Assembly (NCBI GenBank): GCA_034678485.1
Contig: JAXDBU010000073.1
Coordinates: 34,082-98,081, forward strand
Origin: PLanc-01 sp034678485
GTDB lineage: Bacteria; Planctomycetota; Phycisphaerae; Sedimentisphaerales; Anaerobacaceae
Direction of reading: 5' to 3'
DNA length: 64,000 bases
Within the stretch, counting starts at the first letter, position 1. Each line of letters begins with the position of its first letter. The notes under the pieces were generated by a model. It was not told where the DNA came from and did no database searches. It saw only the letters and a list, made by a program, of their open reading frames with translations. This document shows positions 8,334 to 17,197 of this stretch, in pieces. A program made the position numbers and the translations under genes.

Positions 8334-8334
8334 T
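8313..8334 (+). promoter_or_regulatory. Palindrome next to a TATAAT box
   Basis: CGTGCAC-A-GTGCACG is a perfect 7-bp inverted repeat at 8313-8327, and TATAAT follows at 8329-8334. A matching -35 box is weak (TGGATA at the right distance), so a repressor site over a promoter is possible but not secure. Confidence 0.3.
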
Positions 8335-8732
8335 TGCGTGCGCATGAGCAAAACAGAGCACAGCAAAAGGGCGGATGGCAGAACCGCTGAACGCTTCTCT
8401 GTTTTGTTGGGGGGGGAGTTTCTGTCGGCCGGCCAAACGCCAGCACCTGACTGAAAGGAGCGGTGGAACATGAGCCCGTCGCATCGCATCTTCGCCGTGC
8501 ACACCCCGGACGTTCCGACATACCTGTCTTGATGCGGCCGCTCTCTGCCTCTGCCTTAAATCCGCTCCCTGCTTGACATCGCCACACACGAATCCCATGC
8601 GGCGGGAGAGAAAGGACGGTGCCTGCGCTATTTGAGAATCCTCCCATCTGCCTGTACCGGCATGCGAAGGCGCAGGAAGTGTCACGAACGAAGACAAGTC
8701 GCGTAGGCGACCAAGAAATGGAGGTACTCAGT
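8334..8732. other. Intergenic region before the PD40-dockerin operon
   Basis: This 399-base stretch holds an eight-base G run near 8408, a 20-codon open frame at 8470-8532 with a good Shine-Dalgarno site but no recognisable content, and TTGACA near 8575 without a good -10 box at the right spacing. The PD40 operon promoter is probably here but could not be fixed. Confidence 0.4.
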
Positions 8733-10391
8733 ATGAATGCGAAAGGAACCTGTTTGATTCTGGCTTGTGTTGTCGTGGCGATCTGCGCCACGTCCAACGT
8801 ACACGCCGATTTCACCTTTGGCGAACCCATGAAGGTGGATCTTTCCTGCCTCGGCACGTACGACCATATTGAATGCCTGTCTTACGACGGGCTGGAGATG
8901 TACGTGTTAACCGCGGGCCCCACCGGGCAGGGTGGTGCCGACTTGTGGGTACTGAAACGCACCTCGAAGGATGAAGCGTGGGGCACGCCGGAGCATCTCG
9001 GACCCCTTGTCAACACCGCAAGCATTGAAGAATGCGCCTGTATCTCCGCAGATGGTCTCACACTCTACTTCGATTCGAACCGAGACCATGAGCAGCATGA
9101 CATCTACATGACGACGCGCGCGACCCCAGATGCCCCCTGGGGCCCCGCCGTGAGTCTGGGCTCGACGGTGAATCGTCCCAACGCGGGGGACTATTCCCCT
9201 TCGATCTCCGCAGATGGTCTGGAACTGTACTTCTCCTCCTATCGGTCCGGCGGATACGGCCGGAGCGATCTCTACGTGTCGAAACGAGCGACGGTGAATG
9301 ATGCGTGGGGCCCGCCCACGAACCTCGGTTCTGCGGTCAACAGCCCATCGGAGGACATTTGGTGCTCTCTCTCGCCGGACGGCTTGGTGCTGTTCTTTTC
9401 GGACCATCCCTTCGGGGGCGACCCTCCCCGGCCGGGCGGATACGGCAATTGCGACGTGTGGATGACGAGACGCATGAGCCGGTCTTCAGACTGGCAAACA
9501 CCCGTGAATCTGGGTCCCCAGGCAAATGGGACTGCCAACGACCTCTATCCGCGCATCTCGCCGGATGGACACACACTGTACCTCTGGTCCAACCGAACGG
9601 GCGGCTACTGCACTTGGCAGGCGGCAGTCATCCCCCTCGTGGACTTCAACTCCGACATGACCGTGAATATCGACGACCTGGTGCTGCTCATCGAACACTG
9701 GGGCCAGGACGACCCATTCTACGACATCGGGCCATTTGCCTGGGGCGACGGCGTGGTGGACGCGGCGGATCTGAAAGTGCTGATGGAGTACTGGGGTCAG
9801 GATTTGACGCCGCCCCCTGTCGAAGCGATCGCGCACTGGAAGCTCGACGAGACGGACGGCCTGATCGCGTACGACTGCGTGGGCAACAAACACGGCACGC
9901 TCGTGGGCTCGCCGGTATGGCAGCCCCAGTCCGGTTGGATCGATGGCGCCCTCGCGTTTGATGGAGTCGATGACTACGTGGCCATCGACAGGATCCTCAA
10001 TCCCCTTCATGGTCCCTTCAGCGTGTTCGCCTGGGTCAAGGGCGGTGGCCCGGGCCAGGTGGTCGCCTCGCAACAGGCGGGCGCGAACTGGCTCATGGCC
10101 GACGCGGAAGGCGAATTGATGACCCAACTGGGCGTCATGGCGGTCGGCAGCGAGTTGTATTCGCAGGTCAAGATTGACGATGGGCAGTGGCACCGCATCG
10201 GCTTCACCTGGGATACCTTGCACCGCAGGCTCTATGTGGACGAGGTTCTGGTCGCGGAAGACGCACAGACCGGTCTGGCGAGTTCCTATGGTCGCCACTA
10301 CATCGGCTGTGCCAAGGACTCCGCCGCCGGCGCCTTTTTCTCGGGCTTGATCGACGATGTCCGAATCTACGACCGGGCAGTGAAACCTTAG
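8733..10391 (+). CDS. Secreted PD40-repeat protein with dockerin and LamG domains
   Basis: A 552-residue exported protein. A signal peptide of about 25 residues ends at VHADFTFGEP. Several PD40 (TolB-like propeller) repeats follow, each with an S-x-D-G-L-x-L-Y-F strand and an N-L-G-x-x-V-N joint. A dockerin-like pair of calcium loops comes next (DFNSDMTVNIDDLVLLIEHW and GDGVVDAADLKVLMEYW). The C-terminal LamG/concanavalin-like fold begins AIAHWKLDETDG. The ATG at 8733 is preceded by GGAGGT at 7 bases and aligns with the starts of the next two paralogues. It is first of three tandem copies and the only one with LamG. It is probably a surface or cell-wall carbohydrate-associated protein; the ligand is unknown. 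Confidence 0.88.
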   Translation: MNAKGTCLILACVVVAICATSNVHADFTFGEPMKVDLSCLGTYDHIECLSYDGLEMYVLTAGPTGQGGADLWVLKRTSKDEAWGTPEHLGPLVNTASIEECACISADGLTLYFDSNRDHEQHDIYMTTRATPDAPWGPAVSLGSTVNRPNAGDYSPSISADGLELYFSSYRSGGYGRSDLYVSKRATVNDAWGPPTNLGSAVNSPSEDIWCSLSPDGLVLFFSDHPFGGDPPRPGGYGNCDVWMTRRMSRSSDWQTPVNLGPQANGTANDLYPRISPDGHTLYLWSNRTGGYCTWQAAVIPLVDFNSDMTVNIDDLVLLIEHWGQDDPFYDIGPFAWGDGVVDAADLKVLMEYWGQDLTPPPVEAIAHWKLDETDGLIAYDCVGNKHGTLVGSPVWQPQSGWIDGALAFDGVDDYVAIDRILNPLHGPFSVFAWVKGGGPGQVVASQQAGANWLMADAEGELMTQLGVMAVGSELYSQVKIDDGQWHRIGFTWDTLHRRLYVDEVLVAEDAQTGLASSYGRHYIGCAKDSAAGAFFSGLIDDVRIYDRAVKP

Positions 10392-10448
10392 AGAGCATCA
10401 ACCACCACGATACGTCGCACATGCGACCAACCCATGGAGGTAACAACC

Positions 10449-11564
10449 ATGAACGCGACAACGAAACCCTTGATCCTGGTGTGTGTTGTTCTGGCGACGT
10501 GCGCTACATCCAGCGTGAGGGCCGATTTCACCTTCGGCGAGCCGGTAGACCTCAGGACTGTCGTCCCAGAGCTTGACGGCACGGCGGACGGCGTCAGTTG
10601 CCTCTCATTTGATGGACTCGAGATGTACATCGACTCCCAACGGCCTGGAGGGTATGGAGATTGGGATTTCTGGGTATTGAGACGTCCTTCCGAAGATGCT
10701 GATTGGGGTCCTCCGGAGAATCTGGGAGTGCCGATCAACAGCCCGAAGGAGGATTCCTCTTTCTCGATCTCAGCCGATGGGCTTTCGGCGTATTTCAGTT
10801 CCAACCGGCTTGGCGGCTATGGCAGTTTCGACATCTATATAGTCACTCGCCCGACGACAACCGATCCGTGGGGATCGCCGGTGAACGTGGGCTCGCAGAT
10901 CAACGGCTCTGCTGCCGACACGGCTCCGTCAGTATCGCCGGACGGCCTGGAACTGCACTTTGTCTCGTGGCGAACCGGAGGATATGGGGATGGCGATATC
11001 TATGTGGCACGACGCGAGACAACAACCGATCTGTGGGGAAAACCGGCGAATCTCGGCCCGCCAGTGAACAGCGCATACGGGGAGACGCAGGTCTTCCTCT
11101 CGGCGGATGGGTTGTTGCTCTTCTTCGCAGACAACTGGTCTACGGCACCGCGTCCCGGCGGACACGGCAGCCAAGACATCTGGATGGCAAGGCGGGCAGA
11201 TCCTTCTGCTTCGTGGGAAGCGCCCGTGAACCTTGGACCTCGCTTCAATGGACCCGCCTACGATTGGTCGCCGCGGATTTCGCCAGACGGACACACCTTC
11301 TACTTCAGCACTGCCCTGACTCTGGACACCACGACATGGTCCTCCTCGCAGGCTCCGATCATTCCGACCGTGGACTTCAATGCCGATGGGGCCGTGGACC
11401 TGGATGATCTGGTGCTGCTGATCGAGAACTGGGGCACGGACAACACGCTCTACGACATCGGCCCCTATGCCTGGGGCGACGGCGTCGTCGATATCCAGGA
11501 CCTGAAGGTCTTCATCGCCGAGTGGGAGAAGGCCAATCCGACGAACTCACAAGATAATCAGTGA
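10449..11564 (+). CDS. Secreted PD40-repeat protein with dockerin tail
   Basis: The second tandem paralogue, 371 residues. The signal peptide ends CATSSVRADFTFGEP, nearly the same as in the first copy. PD40 strands such as SADGLSAYFSSNRLGGYG recur about every 50-60 residues, with N-L-G joints. The protein stops after the dockerin-like pair (DFNADGAVDLDDLVLLIENW and GDGVVDIQDLKVFIAEW). It has no C-terminal module, so it shows the basic architecture of the family. The ATG at 10449 follows GGAGGT. It starts 57 bases after the first paralogue and ends 34 bases before the third, which supports one transcript. Confidence 0.87.
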   Translation: MNATTKPLILVCVVLATCATSSVRADFTFGEPVDLRTVVPELDGTADGVSCLSFDGLEMYIDSQRPGGYGDWDFWVLRRPSEDADWGPPENLGVPINSPKEDSSFSISADGLSAYFSSNRLGGYGSFDIYIVTRPTTTDPWGSPVNVGSQINGSAADTAPSVSPDGLELHFVSWRTGGYGDGDIYVARRETTTDLWGKPANLGPPVNSAYGETQVFLSADGLLLFFADNWSTAPRPGGHGSQDIWMARRADPSASWEAPVNLGPRFNGPAYDWSPRISPDGHTFYFSTALTLDTTTWSSSQAPIIPTVDFNADGAVDLDDLVLLIENWGTDNTLYDIGPYAWGDGVVDIQDLKVFIAEWEKANPTNSQDNQ

Positions 11565-11598
11565 AAAGAATCCCGCAGACCAATGGAGGCAGACAACC

Positions 11599-12984
11599 AT
11601 GAATGCGACAAGGCATTTCCTGATCCTGGCGTGTGCCATTGGGGCCATGTGCGCTACATCCTTTGTGCGGGCCGACTTCACGTTTGGCTCAGTCGTTTAT
11701 GTCGGTTCGCCTGTCAACAGTTGGTACGACGATCTTGGCGTGAGCATATCGTCGGACGGGCTGTCCCTGTATTTTGGCTCCAACCGACCCGGCGGGTTCG
11801 GCAGTCACGACCTGTGGGTCGCGACACGCCTGACAAAAGAGAGTGCGTGGGGGACCCCGACGAATCTCGGAGAAAGAGTGAACAGTCTGGCGGAGGACAG
11901 CGATCCGAAGATCTCCGCCGATGAGTTGTCGCTGTATTTCTGTTCCAAACGGCCCGGCGGACACGGCGATCTCGATCTGTGGGTCGCGACGCGGCCCACG
12001 AAAGCAGACGCGTGGAACGCGCCGGTCAATCTCGGCCCCACGATCAACACGGAGTACTCGGAAGACGCCTGTCATATCATGCCGGATGGTTTGTCCCTGT
12101 TCTTCGACTCCGACCGGCCCGGCGGTCAAGGTGGCTGGGACATCTGGGTCGCGACCCGCGCGTCGGTCAGCGAACCCTGGACCCCGCCGGTGAACGTCGG
12201 GACGCCCGTCAACGGGCCGTACAGCGACGGCGAACCGAGCGTTTCCGCCGACGGACGCATGCTGTTCATGACATCCAACCGGCCGGGAGGCTGCGGTGGC
12301 ATGGACATCTGGATGGCGTCGCGGAAGAAGGCGGACGGCCCCTGGGACACACCGACGAATTGCGGATACGCTGTCAACTGGGACGACGCCGATGGCACGG
12401 CGGCCATCTCGTCGGATGGGACGACGCTCTATTTCGCGGGCTACTGCGGGTACTTCTACGGGGGTTACGACCTGTTCGAGGCGTCCATCCTGCCCATCGT
12501 GGATTTCACCGAGGACGGTTTCACGGACATCGACGACCTGATGGCTCTGATGGAACACTGGGGCCAGGACGAGCAGTCGGTCGACATCGGTCCGATGCCC
12601 TGGGGCGACGGCCTCGTCGATTTCCAGGATGTGGAGGTCTTCGTGCGCCACTGGGAACCGGGGCGAAACGTCATTGGGGTGACCGACGCCACCTTCAACG
12701 AGATCGTCTTGCAGTCTGAGATACCGGTGCTGGTGGACTTCTCCGCATCGTGGTGCTCGGCGTCGACCCGGATGCACCCGGTGATTCAGGAGATCGCCAA
12801 CGAATACAAGGGCCGAGCGAAAGTCTGTACGGTCGACGTGGACAATGCTCCGAATCTCTCCGAGCAGTATGACATCGAGTACGTACCGACGTTCATCTTG
12901 TTTGACGATGGCCAGATTCGGGACACCTGGGTGGGCGTTACGAGCAAAGAGGAATTGACGACAGCCATCGACGCACTGCTATAG
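11599..12984 (+). CDS. Secreted PD40-dockerin protein with a monothiol thioredoxin domain
   Basis: The third paralogue, 461 residues. It has a signal peptide to about residue 26, PD40 repeats with the phrase SNRPGG, and a dockerin-like pair (DFTEDGFTDIDDLMALMEHW, GDGLVDFQDVEVFVRHW). Residues about 352-461 form a complete thioredoxin fold with VLVDFSASW, the cis-proline strand VPTFILFDDG and the C-terminal VGVTSKEEL. The active site reads W385-C386-S-A-S389, so the second redox cysteine is serine. The domain is strikingly similar to the cytosolic thioredoxin at 47292-47618, which keeps WCGPC. A monothiol domain could hold mixed disulfides or act as a binding module, not as a general reductase. 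The ATG at 11599 has GGAGG upstream. Confidence 0.88.
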   Translation: MNATRHFLILACAIGAMCATSFVRADFTFGSVVYVGSPVNSWYDDLGVSISSDGLSLYFGSNRPGGFGSHDLWVATRLTKESAWGTPTNLGERVNSLAEDSDPKISADELSLYFCSKRPGGHGDLDLWVATRPTKADAWNAPVNLGPTINTEYSEDACHIMPDGLSLFFDSDRPGGQGGWDIWVATRASVSEPWTPPVNVGTPVNGPYSDGEPSVSADGRMLFMTSNRPGGCGGMDIWMASRKKADGPWDTPTNCGYAVNWDDADGTAAISSDGTTLYFAGYCGYFYGGYDLFEASILPIVDFTEDGFTDIDDLMALMEHWGQDEQSVDIGPMPWGDGLVDFQDVEVFVRHWEPGRNVIGVTDATFNEIVLQSEIPVLVDFSASWCSASTRMHPVIQEIANEYKGRAKVCTVDVDNAPNLSEQYDIEYVPTFILFDDGQIRDTWVGVTSKEELTTAIDALL

Positions 12985-13321
12985 GCTGAATCCGGACTGC
13001 GTGCCGAGAAGACGCCGGCACGGGAGGAGTGGGGATCGACGGGCGTGTAGGGGCCGCGAGGACATGTAGGATGCATGAGCAACAGAACCGGGTCGCGTAC
13101 GCGACGAGAACCAGAGGAACAGACGGGACGGTCAGCCATGAAACGAGGGATTGCAGTTGGCACAAGGGGATTCGTGTGGAACCCTGCGCGAGGGCCACCT
13201 CCACGTTTCGCGGACCTGCGGGTACTGAGGGCGGTATGGAGGGCGCCTCTCTACGAGACCCTCGGCCCCACGGGAGCGTGTGGAACAGTTTACAGGGTTT
13301 CTCAGTCGAAAGGATAGAAAG
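12985..13321. other. Intergenic region, nothing recognised
   Basis: In these 337 bases an open frame at 13139-13317 has no recognisable content. I see no RNA gene, terminator or clear promoter. Confidence 0.4.
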
Positions 13322-14194
13322 ATGAAAGCGCGGACCCTCATCGTAATCGTGACCGTGCTCTTGTCGACACTCCTGCTGATTCAACGGAGCGACACGCAGG
13401 CGGCTCTGGAGGCACAGTTCGTTGCGGACATGCCGATCGGGTCGATCGTCGCTTACGCCGGGAGTGAGGCGCCGCAGGGGTGGCTTCTGTGTGACGGTGC
13501 GCTCTATGCCACGTCCGACTACCCCGAGCTATTCGAGGTCGTCGAATTCACTTACGGCAGCAACCCGGCGAAGACCGCCTTCGGAGTGCCCGACCTGACG
13601 GGAAGAGTGCCGGTGGGCGTGAAGCCCTTCTCATGGTACTGCAACGAACTCGGACAGACGGGCGGCGAGGAGCAAGTCACTCTCACAGAAAGCCAGATGC
13701 CTTCACACAAGCATGATGTCAGTGTTTCCAGTCACACGCACGAGATCAGTGTTTCCCCCCACACCCACGCGATCGCTGTTGCCGCGCACACCCACAGCGT
13801 CATCGATGCCGGGCACAGCCACGCTGTGAGTGATCCCGGGCACAGCCACGGCATCACCGATCCCGGGCACTCGCATACGATCTGGCTTCACGACCATCTG
13901 GGACAAGGCCAGGTGGACGATTCAGGCGTCAACCACCGAGGAGATACCGAGACGGGCTCGAGCAAGACCGGCATCTCCGTGAACAACGCTGTCACCAACA
14001 TCAGCATCAGCAAGGCCTCCACCGGTATCGCTGTCGGCCAGACGAGTCCTGCCGCCTCTGCCGCCGGCGCTACGGTCAGCGCATCGGCACAAAGCGTTGT
14101 GGTCGGTGTGTCGGAAGCCTCGAAAGGTTCGGATGGAGCCCATGACAACTTGCAGCCGTACACTGTCGTGAACTACATCATCAGGTGCCGTTGA
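13322..14194 (+). CDS. Exported phage-tail-collar-like protein with His-x-His repeats
   Basis: A 290-residue protein. The ATG at 13322 is chosen because it begins a signal or anchor segment (KARTLIVIVTVLLSTLLLIQ) and has AAAGGA nearby. Residues about 38-110 match the phage tail collar domain: PIGSIVAYAG, APQGWLLCDG, then FGVPDLTGRVPVG. Residues 128-190 are seven 9-residue units with HxH at the same phase (SHTHEISVS, PHTHAIAVA, GHSHAVSDP). The end, SDGAHDNLQPYTVVNYIIRCR, is the standard collar-fibre finish. In phage fibres such HxH rows bind metal along an intertwined needle. Here there is no phage cluster nearby and an N-terminal export signal is present, so a surface fibre is plausible. It lies on the same strand as the dockerin genes. 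Confidence 0.85.
   Translation: MKARTLIVIVTVLLSTLLLIQRSDTQAALEAQFVADMPIGSIVAYAGSEAPQGWLLCDGALYATSDYPELFEVVEFTYGSNPAKTAFGVPDLTGRVPVGVKPFSWYCNELGQTGGEEQVTLTESQMPSHKHDVSVSSHTHEISVSPHTHAIAVAAHTHSVIDAGHSHAVSDPGHSHGITDPGHSHTIWLHDHLGQGQVDDSGVNHRGDTETGSSKTGISVNNAVTNISISKASTGIAVGQTSPAASAAGATVSASAQSVVVGVSEASKGSDGAHDNLQPYTVVNYIIRCR
13703..13891 (+). repeat. 27-bp tandem repeat encoding HxH units
   Basis: Seven degenerate 27-base units, each encoding a 9-residue block with His-x-His near the start. Units 5 and 6 are nearly identical (GGGCACAGCCAC then ATC or GTG, ending GATCCC). The repeat lies wholly within the collar-like gene and keeps frame. Confidence 0.8.
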
Positions 14195-14371
14195 GACGGA
14201 GGATGATGGCCACGCAAACGACGCTCGGCAAGGGCGGCGGCGGCCTGCTGGAGTCGCACCATGGGAGAGCCGCGGGACGCCCCAGCCTGCATGTCGCCGT
14301 CACGGAGGCAGTGCGAGCCCTACGCCGGATCACGGCGGCACAGCTCTGCTCCGAAGTAGCCCCTATGCCGG

Positions 14372-15427
14372 CTACTGTCCCAGGAAATTGCCATAGGTCA
14401 GAGCCATGACCGCGGCGCTGAGGATCAACAGTGCTGTGACCAGGACCCCCTTCGTTCGAGCACTCCTGCCGTGCCATTCCCGCAGGACGATCCCCGCCAG
14501 GGAGCTGAACAGGATCAACATGAGCATGTGGATCGCCCAACTGGAGAACTTGAATTCGCCCATGCGGACGTGGGCCAGGCCGTAGAACAGAAATTGCCCG
14601 TACCACATGCAGCCGGTCAGAAGGGCCATGAGGTAGTTGATTGGCAGCGCACTGACAGCCGCATCCTTCGGCTGGCGGAATTCACCAAATGTCCCTTGCG
14701 AACAGGCCAGGTAGATGCAGTAGGCGGCCGTTGTCACGAAGGCGCCCGTGTTGGAGAAGATGTAGACGATGTTGGTCTGCCAGTGGCCAGCCCCGAAATC
14801 CGTTGCGGTCTTGGCAATGGGAGCGCCCGTGTGGTTCACGGCGATGCCGTAGAAGGCAGAGAAGACTCCGGCAATCCCGCACAAGAGCAGGCCCTTCCCC
14901 AGGACAAATGGCGGATCGCCAGCGCCGTGCTGCAGCTCCGCTTCCTTGAGCCGGCCCGCCACCCCGCACAGCAGCGTTCCCAACAAGCCGACGAAGATCC
15001 CGCTCATCACCCATCCGGCACCGGGCTTCCCCATGGTGCTCACGAGCGTTCCCTCGAGAATGGGCCCTGTCAGAGTTCCAAGGACGCACGAGATGCCGAT
15101 CGAGATGCCATAGGTGAGCGAGTAGCCGACACAGCGAATCGCCATACCGAACGCGGTACCGCCGATGCCATAGATCACACCCAAGGCAAAAGTCCACCCC
15201 ATCGCGTTGGGCGGCGCAGCCCGCAGAACCGCCGCGAGGTCTGGAATCGTCAGCCAGGCCACAAGGATCGGGACGAGCAGCCAGCAGACGGAGGCCTGCG
15301 CCAGCCAGTAGGTTTGCCAGGACCAGCCCCGCAGCTTCTGCTGAGGGGTATAACACAGAGCCGCGGAGAAGGCCCCGATCGCGTGCAGGAACGTTCCCAA
15401 GAGGGGATTGACGCCAACCTCAGTCAT
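14372..15427 (-). CDS. RhaT-family sugar/proton symporter
   Basis: A 351-residue membrane protein with about ten hydrophobic segments, the usual size for L-rhamnose-proton symporter RhaT. Family features include NPLLGTFLHAIGAFSAA at the N-terminus, the pair W-x-x-Y-W-L-A-Q-A in the second helix, and GVIYGIGGTAFGMAIRCVGYSLTYGI in the middle. It should import L-rhamnose or a related deoxy sugar. It follows the UroD-like gene by 28 bases on the same strand and lies across a divergent promoter region from a rhamnose mutarotase gene, which supports a rhamnose-type substrate. The 177-base gap to the convergent collar gene shows nothing notable. Confidence 0.88.
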   Translation of the reverse strand: MTEVGVNPLLGTFLHAIGAFSAALCYTPQQKLRGWSWQTYWLAQASVCWLLVPILVAWLTIPDLAAVLRAAPPNAMGWTFALGVIYGIGGTAFGMAIRCVGYSLTYGISIGISCVLGTLTGPILEGTLVSTMGKPGAGWVMSGIFVGLLGTLLCGVAGRLKEAELQHGAGDPPFVLGKGLLLCGIAGVFSAFYGIAVNHTGAPIAKTATDFGAGHWQTNIVYIFSNTGAFVTTAAYCIYLACSQGTFGEFRQPKDAAVSALPINYLMALLTGCMWYGQFLFYGLAHVRMGEFKFSSWAIHMLMLILFSSLAGIVLREWHGRSARTKGVLVTALLILSAAVMALTYGNFLGQ

Positions 15428-15455
15428 AGAGTCTCCTCAATCTGTTCCGAATCCT

Positions 15456-16622
15456 TCACATGGCTTGGGATTCACCCAAGTCCAGCGGATAAGTCCCATG
15501 TTCTCGAATCAGCCTGACGATGTAATCGTACGTCCGCCCGGAAACGCTGCTGGTGACGGAATGATCCGACTGGAGGATCAGCCCGCCGCCCTCGGCGGCG
15601 CACAGCTTTCGGAGTACCTCGGCGCGGATCTCCTCACGGTCGCCGCGTTCCCACTTCTGAACGTCGAGATTGCCGCAGAAACCGATGCGGTGGCCATACC
15701 GGCGGCGGAGATCCACAACGTCCATGCCGGCCTTGACCTCCAGCGGATTGTAGGCATCGACCCCGATCTCGATGTAGTCTTCGAAGATCGCGCTCACGTT
15801 CCCGCAGCCGTGGTAGATCACAGGCAGGCCGTGCGTATGGCAATGCTCGACCATCGCCTTCACCCACGGCTTGAAGTACTCCCGCCAATAGTCCGGCGAG
15901 AAGAACAGACTGTTGCGATAGGCGACGTCGCCCCAGATCACAAAGCCATCGAGATACCCTGCAGCCGCCTCGATCGCAGCCCTGCAACACGACAGATAGA
16001 ATTCCCCGATGCGGTTGATGCAGGCGCCCAGGCGATCCGGATACAGTCCCATCCAGAGCAGCGTGTTCTCCTGGCCGATCAGACGCGTAAGGCACTCGTT
16101 GACCTCGATCATACTGCCAAAGACAGGGAAATCGGCCCAGAGACTCTTGACGGTTTCCACCCACGGGGGACTGTTGCGCTGAAAGCCGTCGCCGACGCCG
16201 GCAATCTGATTGTCCCCGGCCTCGAAGAACCGCCGGTGATCACGAGGGTCGTCGAACTCGAAGGCTTCGACCTTCTCGATGCTGTCGGTGTCCCACGACA
16301 TCTGCTCCGGCATGGGCAGATCGAGCCGCTTTCGAAGGACCGTCTCGAATCCGGTCTTGACCCACACCTCGCTGCGGTCCTGCCGAATGATCTCGAAGGG
16401 TTTGATGTGCGGGTCCATGTTGGGGATTGTCACGATCCAGTCGAGATCGTAATAGCGATAGGGATCGGTTTCAGGCGACAGATCGAGCTCCCGGCGCCAA
16501 CGACTCAGAAACCCTCCCCAGAAGAAGTCGCTCACCGGCACGCGGTCCGGCTCCTCATGTCGCAGGGTCTTCCGCATGCGTTCGAGCTTGACCAGCGTCG
16601 ATGCAGGTCGTTGCGTACTCAT
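15456..16622 (-). CDS. Uroporphyrinogen decarboxylase-family protein
   Basis: A 388-residue protein of the broad UroD/methyltransferase-like family. Supporting segments are RMRKTLRHEEPDRVPVSDFF at the N-terminus, the central GFVIWGDVAYRNSLFFSP, HTHGLPVIYHGCGN and the C-terminal GGLILQSDHSV. True HemE signatures are not obvious. In planctomycetes and Bacteroidetes such homologues often sit in sugar loci and are thought to be corrinoid- or C1-linked methyltransferases or enzymes of unknown role. It is first in a two-gene unit with the RhaT-like transporter and diverges from RhaM and the GH38-like gene. The substrate is unknown; a role in heme synthesis seems unlikely from the context. Confidence 0.8.
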   Translation of the reverse strand: MSTQRPASTLVKLERMRKTLRHEEPDRVPVSDFFWGGFLSRWRRELDLSPETDPYRYYDLDWIVTIPNMDPHIKPFEIIRQDRSEVWVKTGFETVLRKRLDLPMPEQMSWDTDSIEKVEAFEFDDPRDHRRFFEAGDNQIAGVGDGFQRNSPPWVETVKSLWADFPVFGSMIEVNECLTRLIGQENTLLWMGLYPDRLGACINRIGEFYLSCCRAAIEAAAGYLDGFVIWGDVAYRNSLFFSPDYWREYFKPWVKAMVEHCHTHGLPVIYHGCGNVSAIFEDYIEIGVDAYNPLEVKAGMDVVDLRRRYGHRIGFCGNLDVQKWERGDREEIRAEVLRKLCAAEGGGLILQSDHSVTSSVSGRTYDYIVRLIREHGTYPLDLGESQAM

Positions 16623-16755
16623 AACACAGATCTCTCCTTAATGGTCGCCTTCGACCGTCGATAGAGTAGCATACCGGTCCGCTTCCCACAAGACTCGCGG
16701 GTCCGCGACTCGAATGACCCAGGCGCAAAATCGACTATCGCAATCCCGACGATCC

Positions 16756-16764
16756 TGCCATAAT
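16756..16764 (+). promoter_or_regulatory. Extended -10 promoter for rhaM
   Basis: TGC followed by CATAAT fits an extended -10 box, 37 bases before the rhaM ATG. The -35 region is weak. Confidence 0.4.
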
Positions 16765-16801
16765 GTTGCCACCTGCATGTAAGAGATAGGAGATTCGCAC
16801 T

Positions 16802-17140
16802 ATGAAGCGGTATGGAACGGTGATCGGCGTGAGAACGGATCGGCTCGCGGAGTACAAGAGACTGCACGCGGCGGTCTGGCCCGATGTGCTCAGGAAGATC
16901 ACAGAGTGCCGGATTCGGAACTACTCGATCTACCTTCGCCGGCTGCCGGATGGGAACCACTATCTCTTCAGCTACTTCGAGTACGTCGGCGAGGATTTCG
17001 CCGCGGACATGGCCAGGATGGCCGCGGACCCCACGACACAGCAGTGGTGGAAAGTCTGCATGCCCTGCCAGGAGCCCTTGCCCGACCGCGCTGAGGGCGA
17101 GTGGTGGGCGAGCATGGACGAGGTGTTTCACCTCGATTAG
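16802..17140 (+). CDS. rhaM: L-rhamnose mutarotase
   Basis: A 112-residue protein of the RhaM (YiiL) family, which interconverts the alpha and beta anomers of L-rhamnose. The key residues of the E. coli enzyme are in place at the same numbers: Tyr18 and His22 in EYKRLHAAVWPDVL. The later Trp pair is in QQWWKVC, and the strand IRNYSIYLRRL is typical. Length is slightly above the usual 104. The ATG at 16802 has TAGGAG upstream. It is followed 57 bases later by the GH38-like hydrolase on the same strand. A classic rhaA, rhaB or rhaD is not present in the window, though an isomerase and a kinase of related fold are in the operon at 20-32 kb. Confidence 0.92.
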   Translation: MKRYGTVIGVRTDRLAEYKRLHAAVWPDVLRKITECRIRNYSIYLRRLPDGNHYLFSYFEYVGEDFAADMARMAADPTTQQWWKVCMPCQEPLPDRAEGEWWASMDEVFHLD

Positions 17141-17197
17141 CGGTCCGCCGGATTCGAGGGACGCGAGGAAACGGATTCTGCGAATGGAGAAGCAAGC

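Noticed and set aside
8470..8532. 20-codon frame with a good ribosome binding site
   Set aside because: Too short and without recognisable content; kept only as a remark.
13075..13317. 80-residue frame before the collar-like gene
   Set aside because: Composition is Arg/Gly/Pro-rich, there is no supporting motif, and it ends just before a better start at 13322.
13703..13891. Tandem 27-base units considered as a CRISPR-like array
   Set aside because: The units are contiguous with no spacers, degenerate, and lie in frame within a coding region. No cas genes are present.
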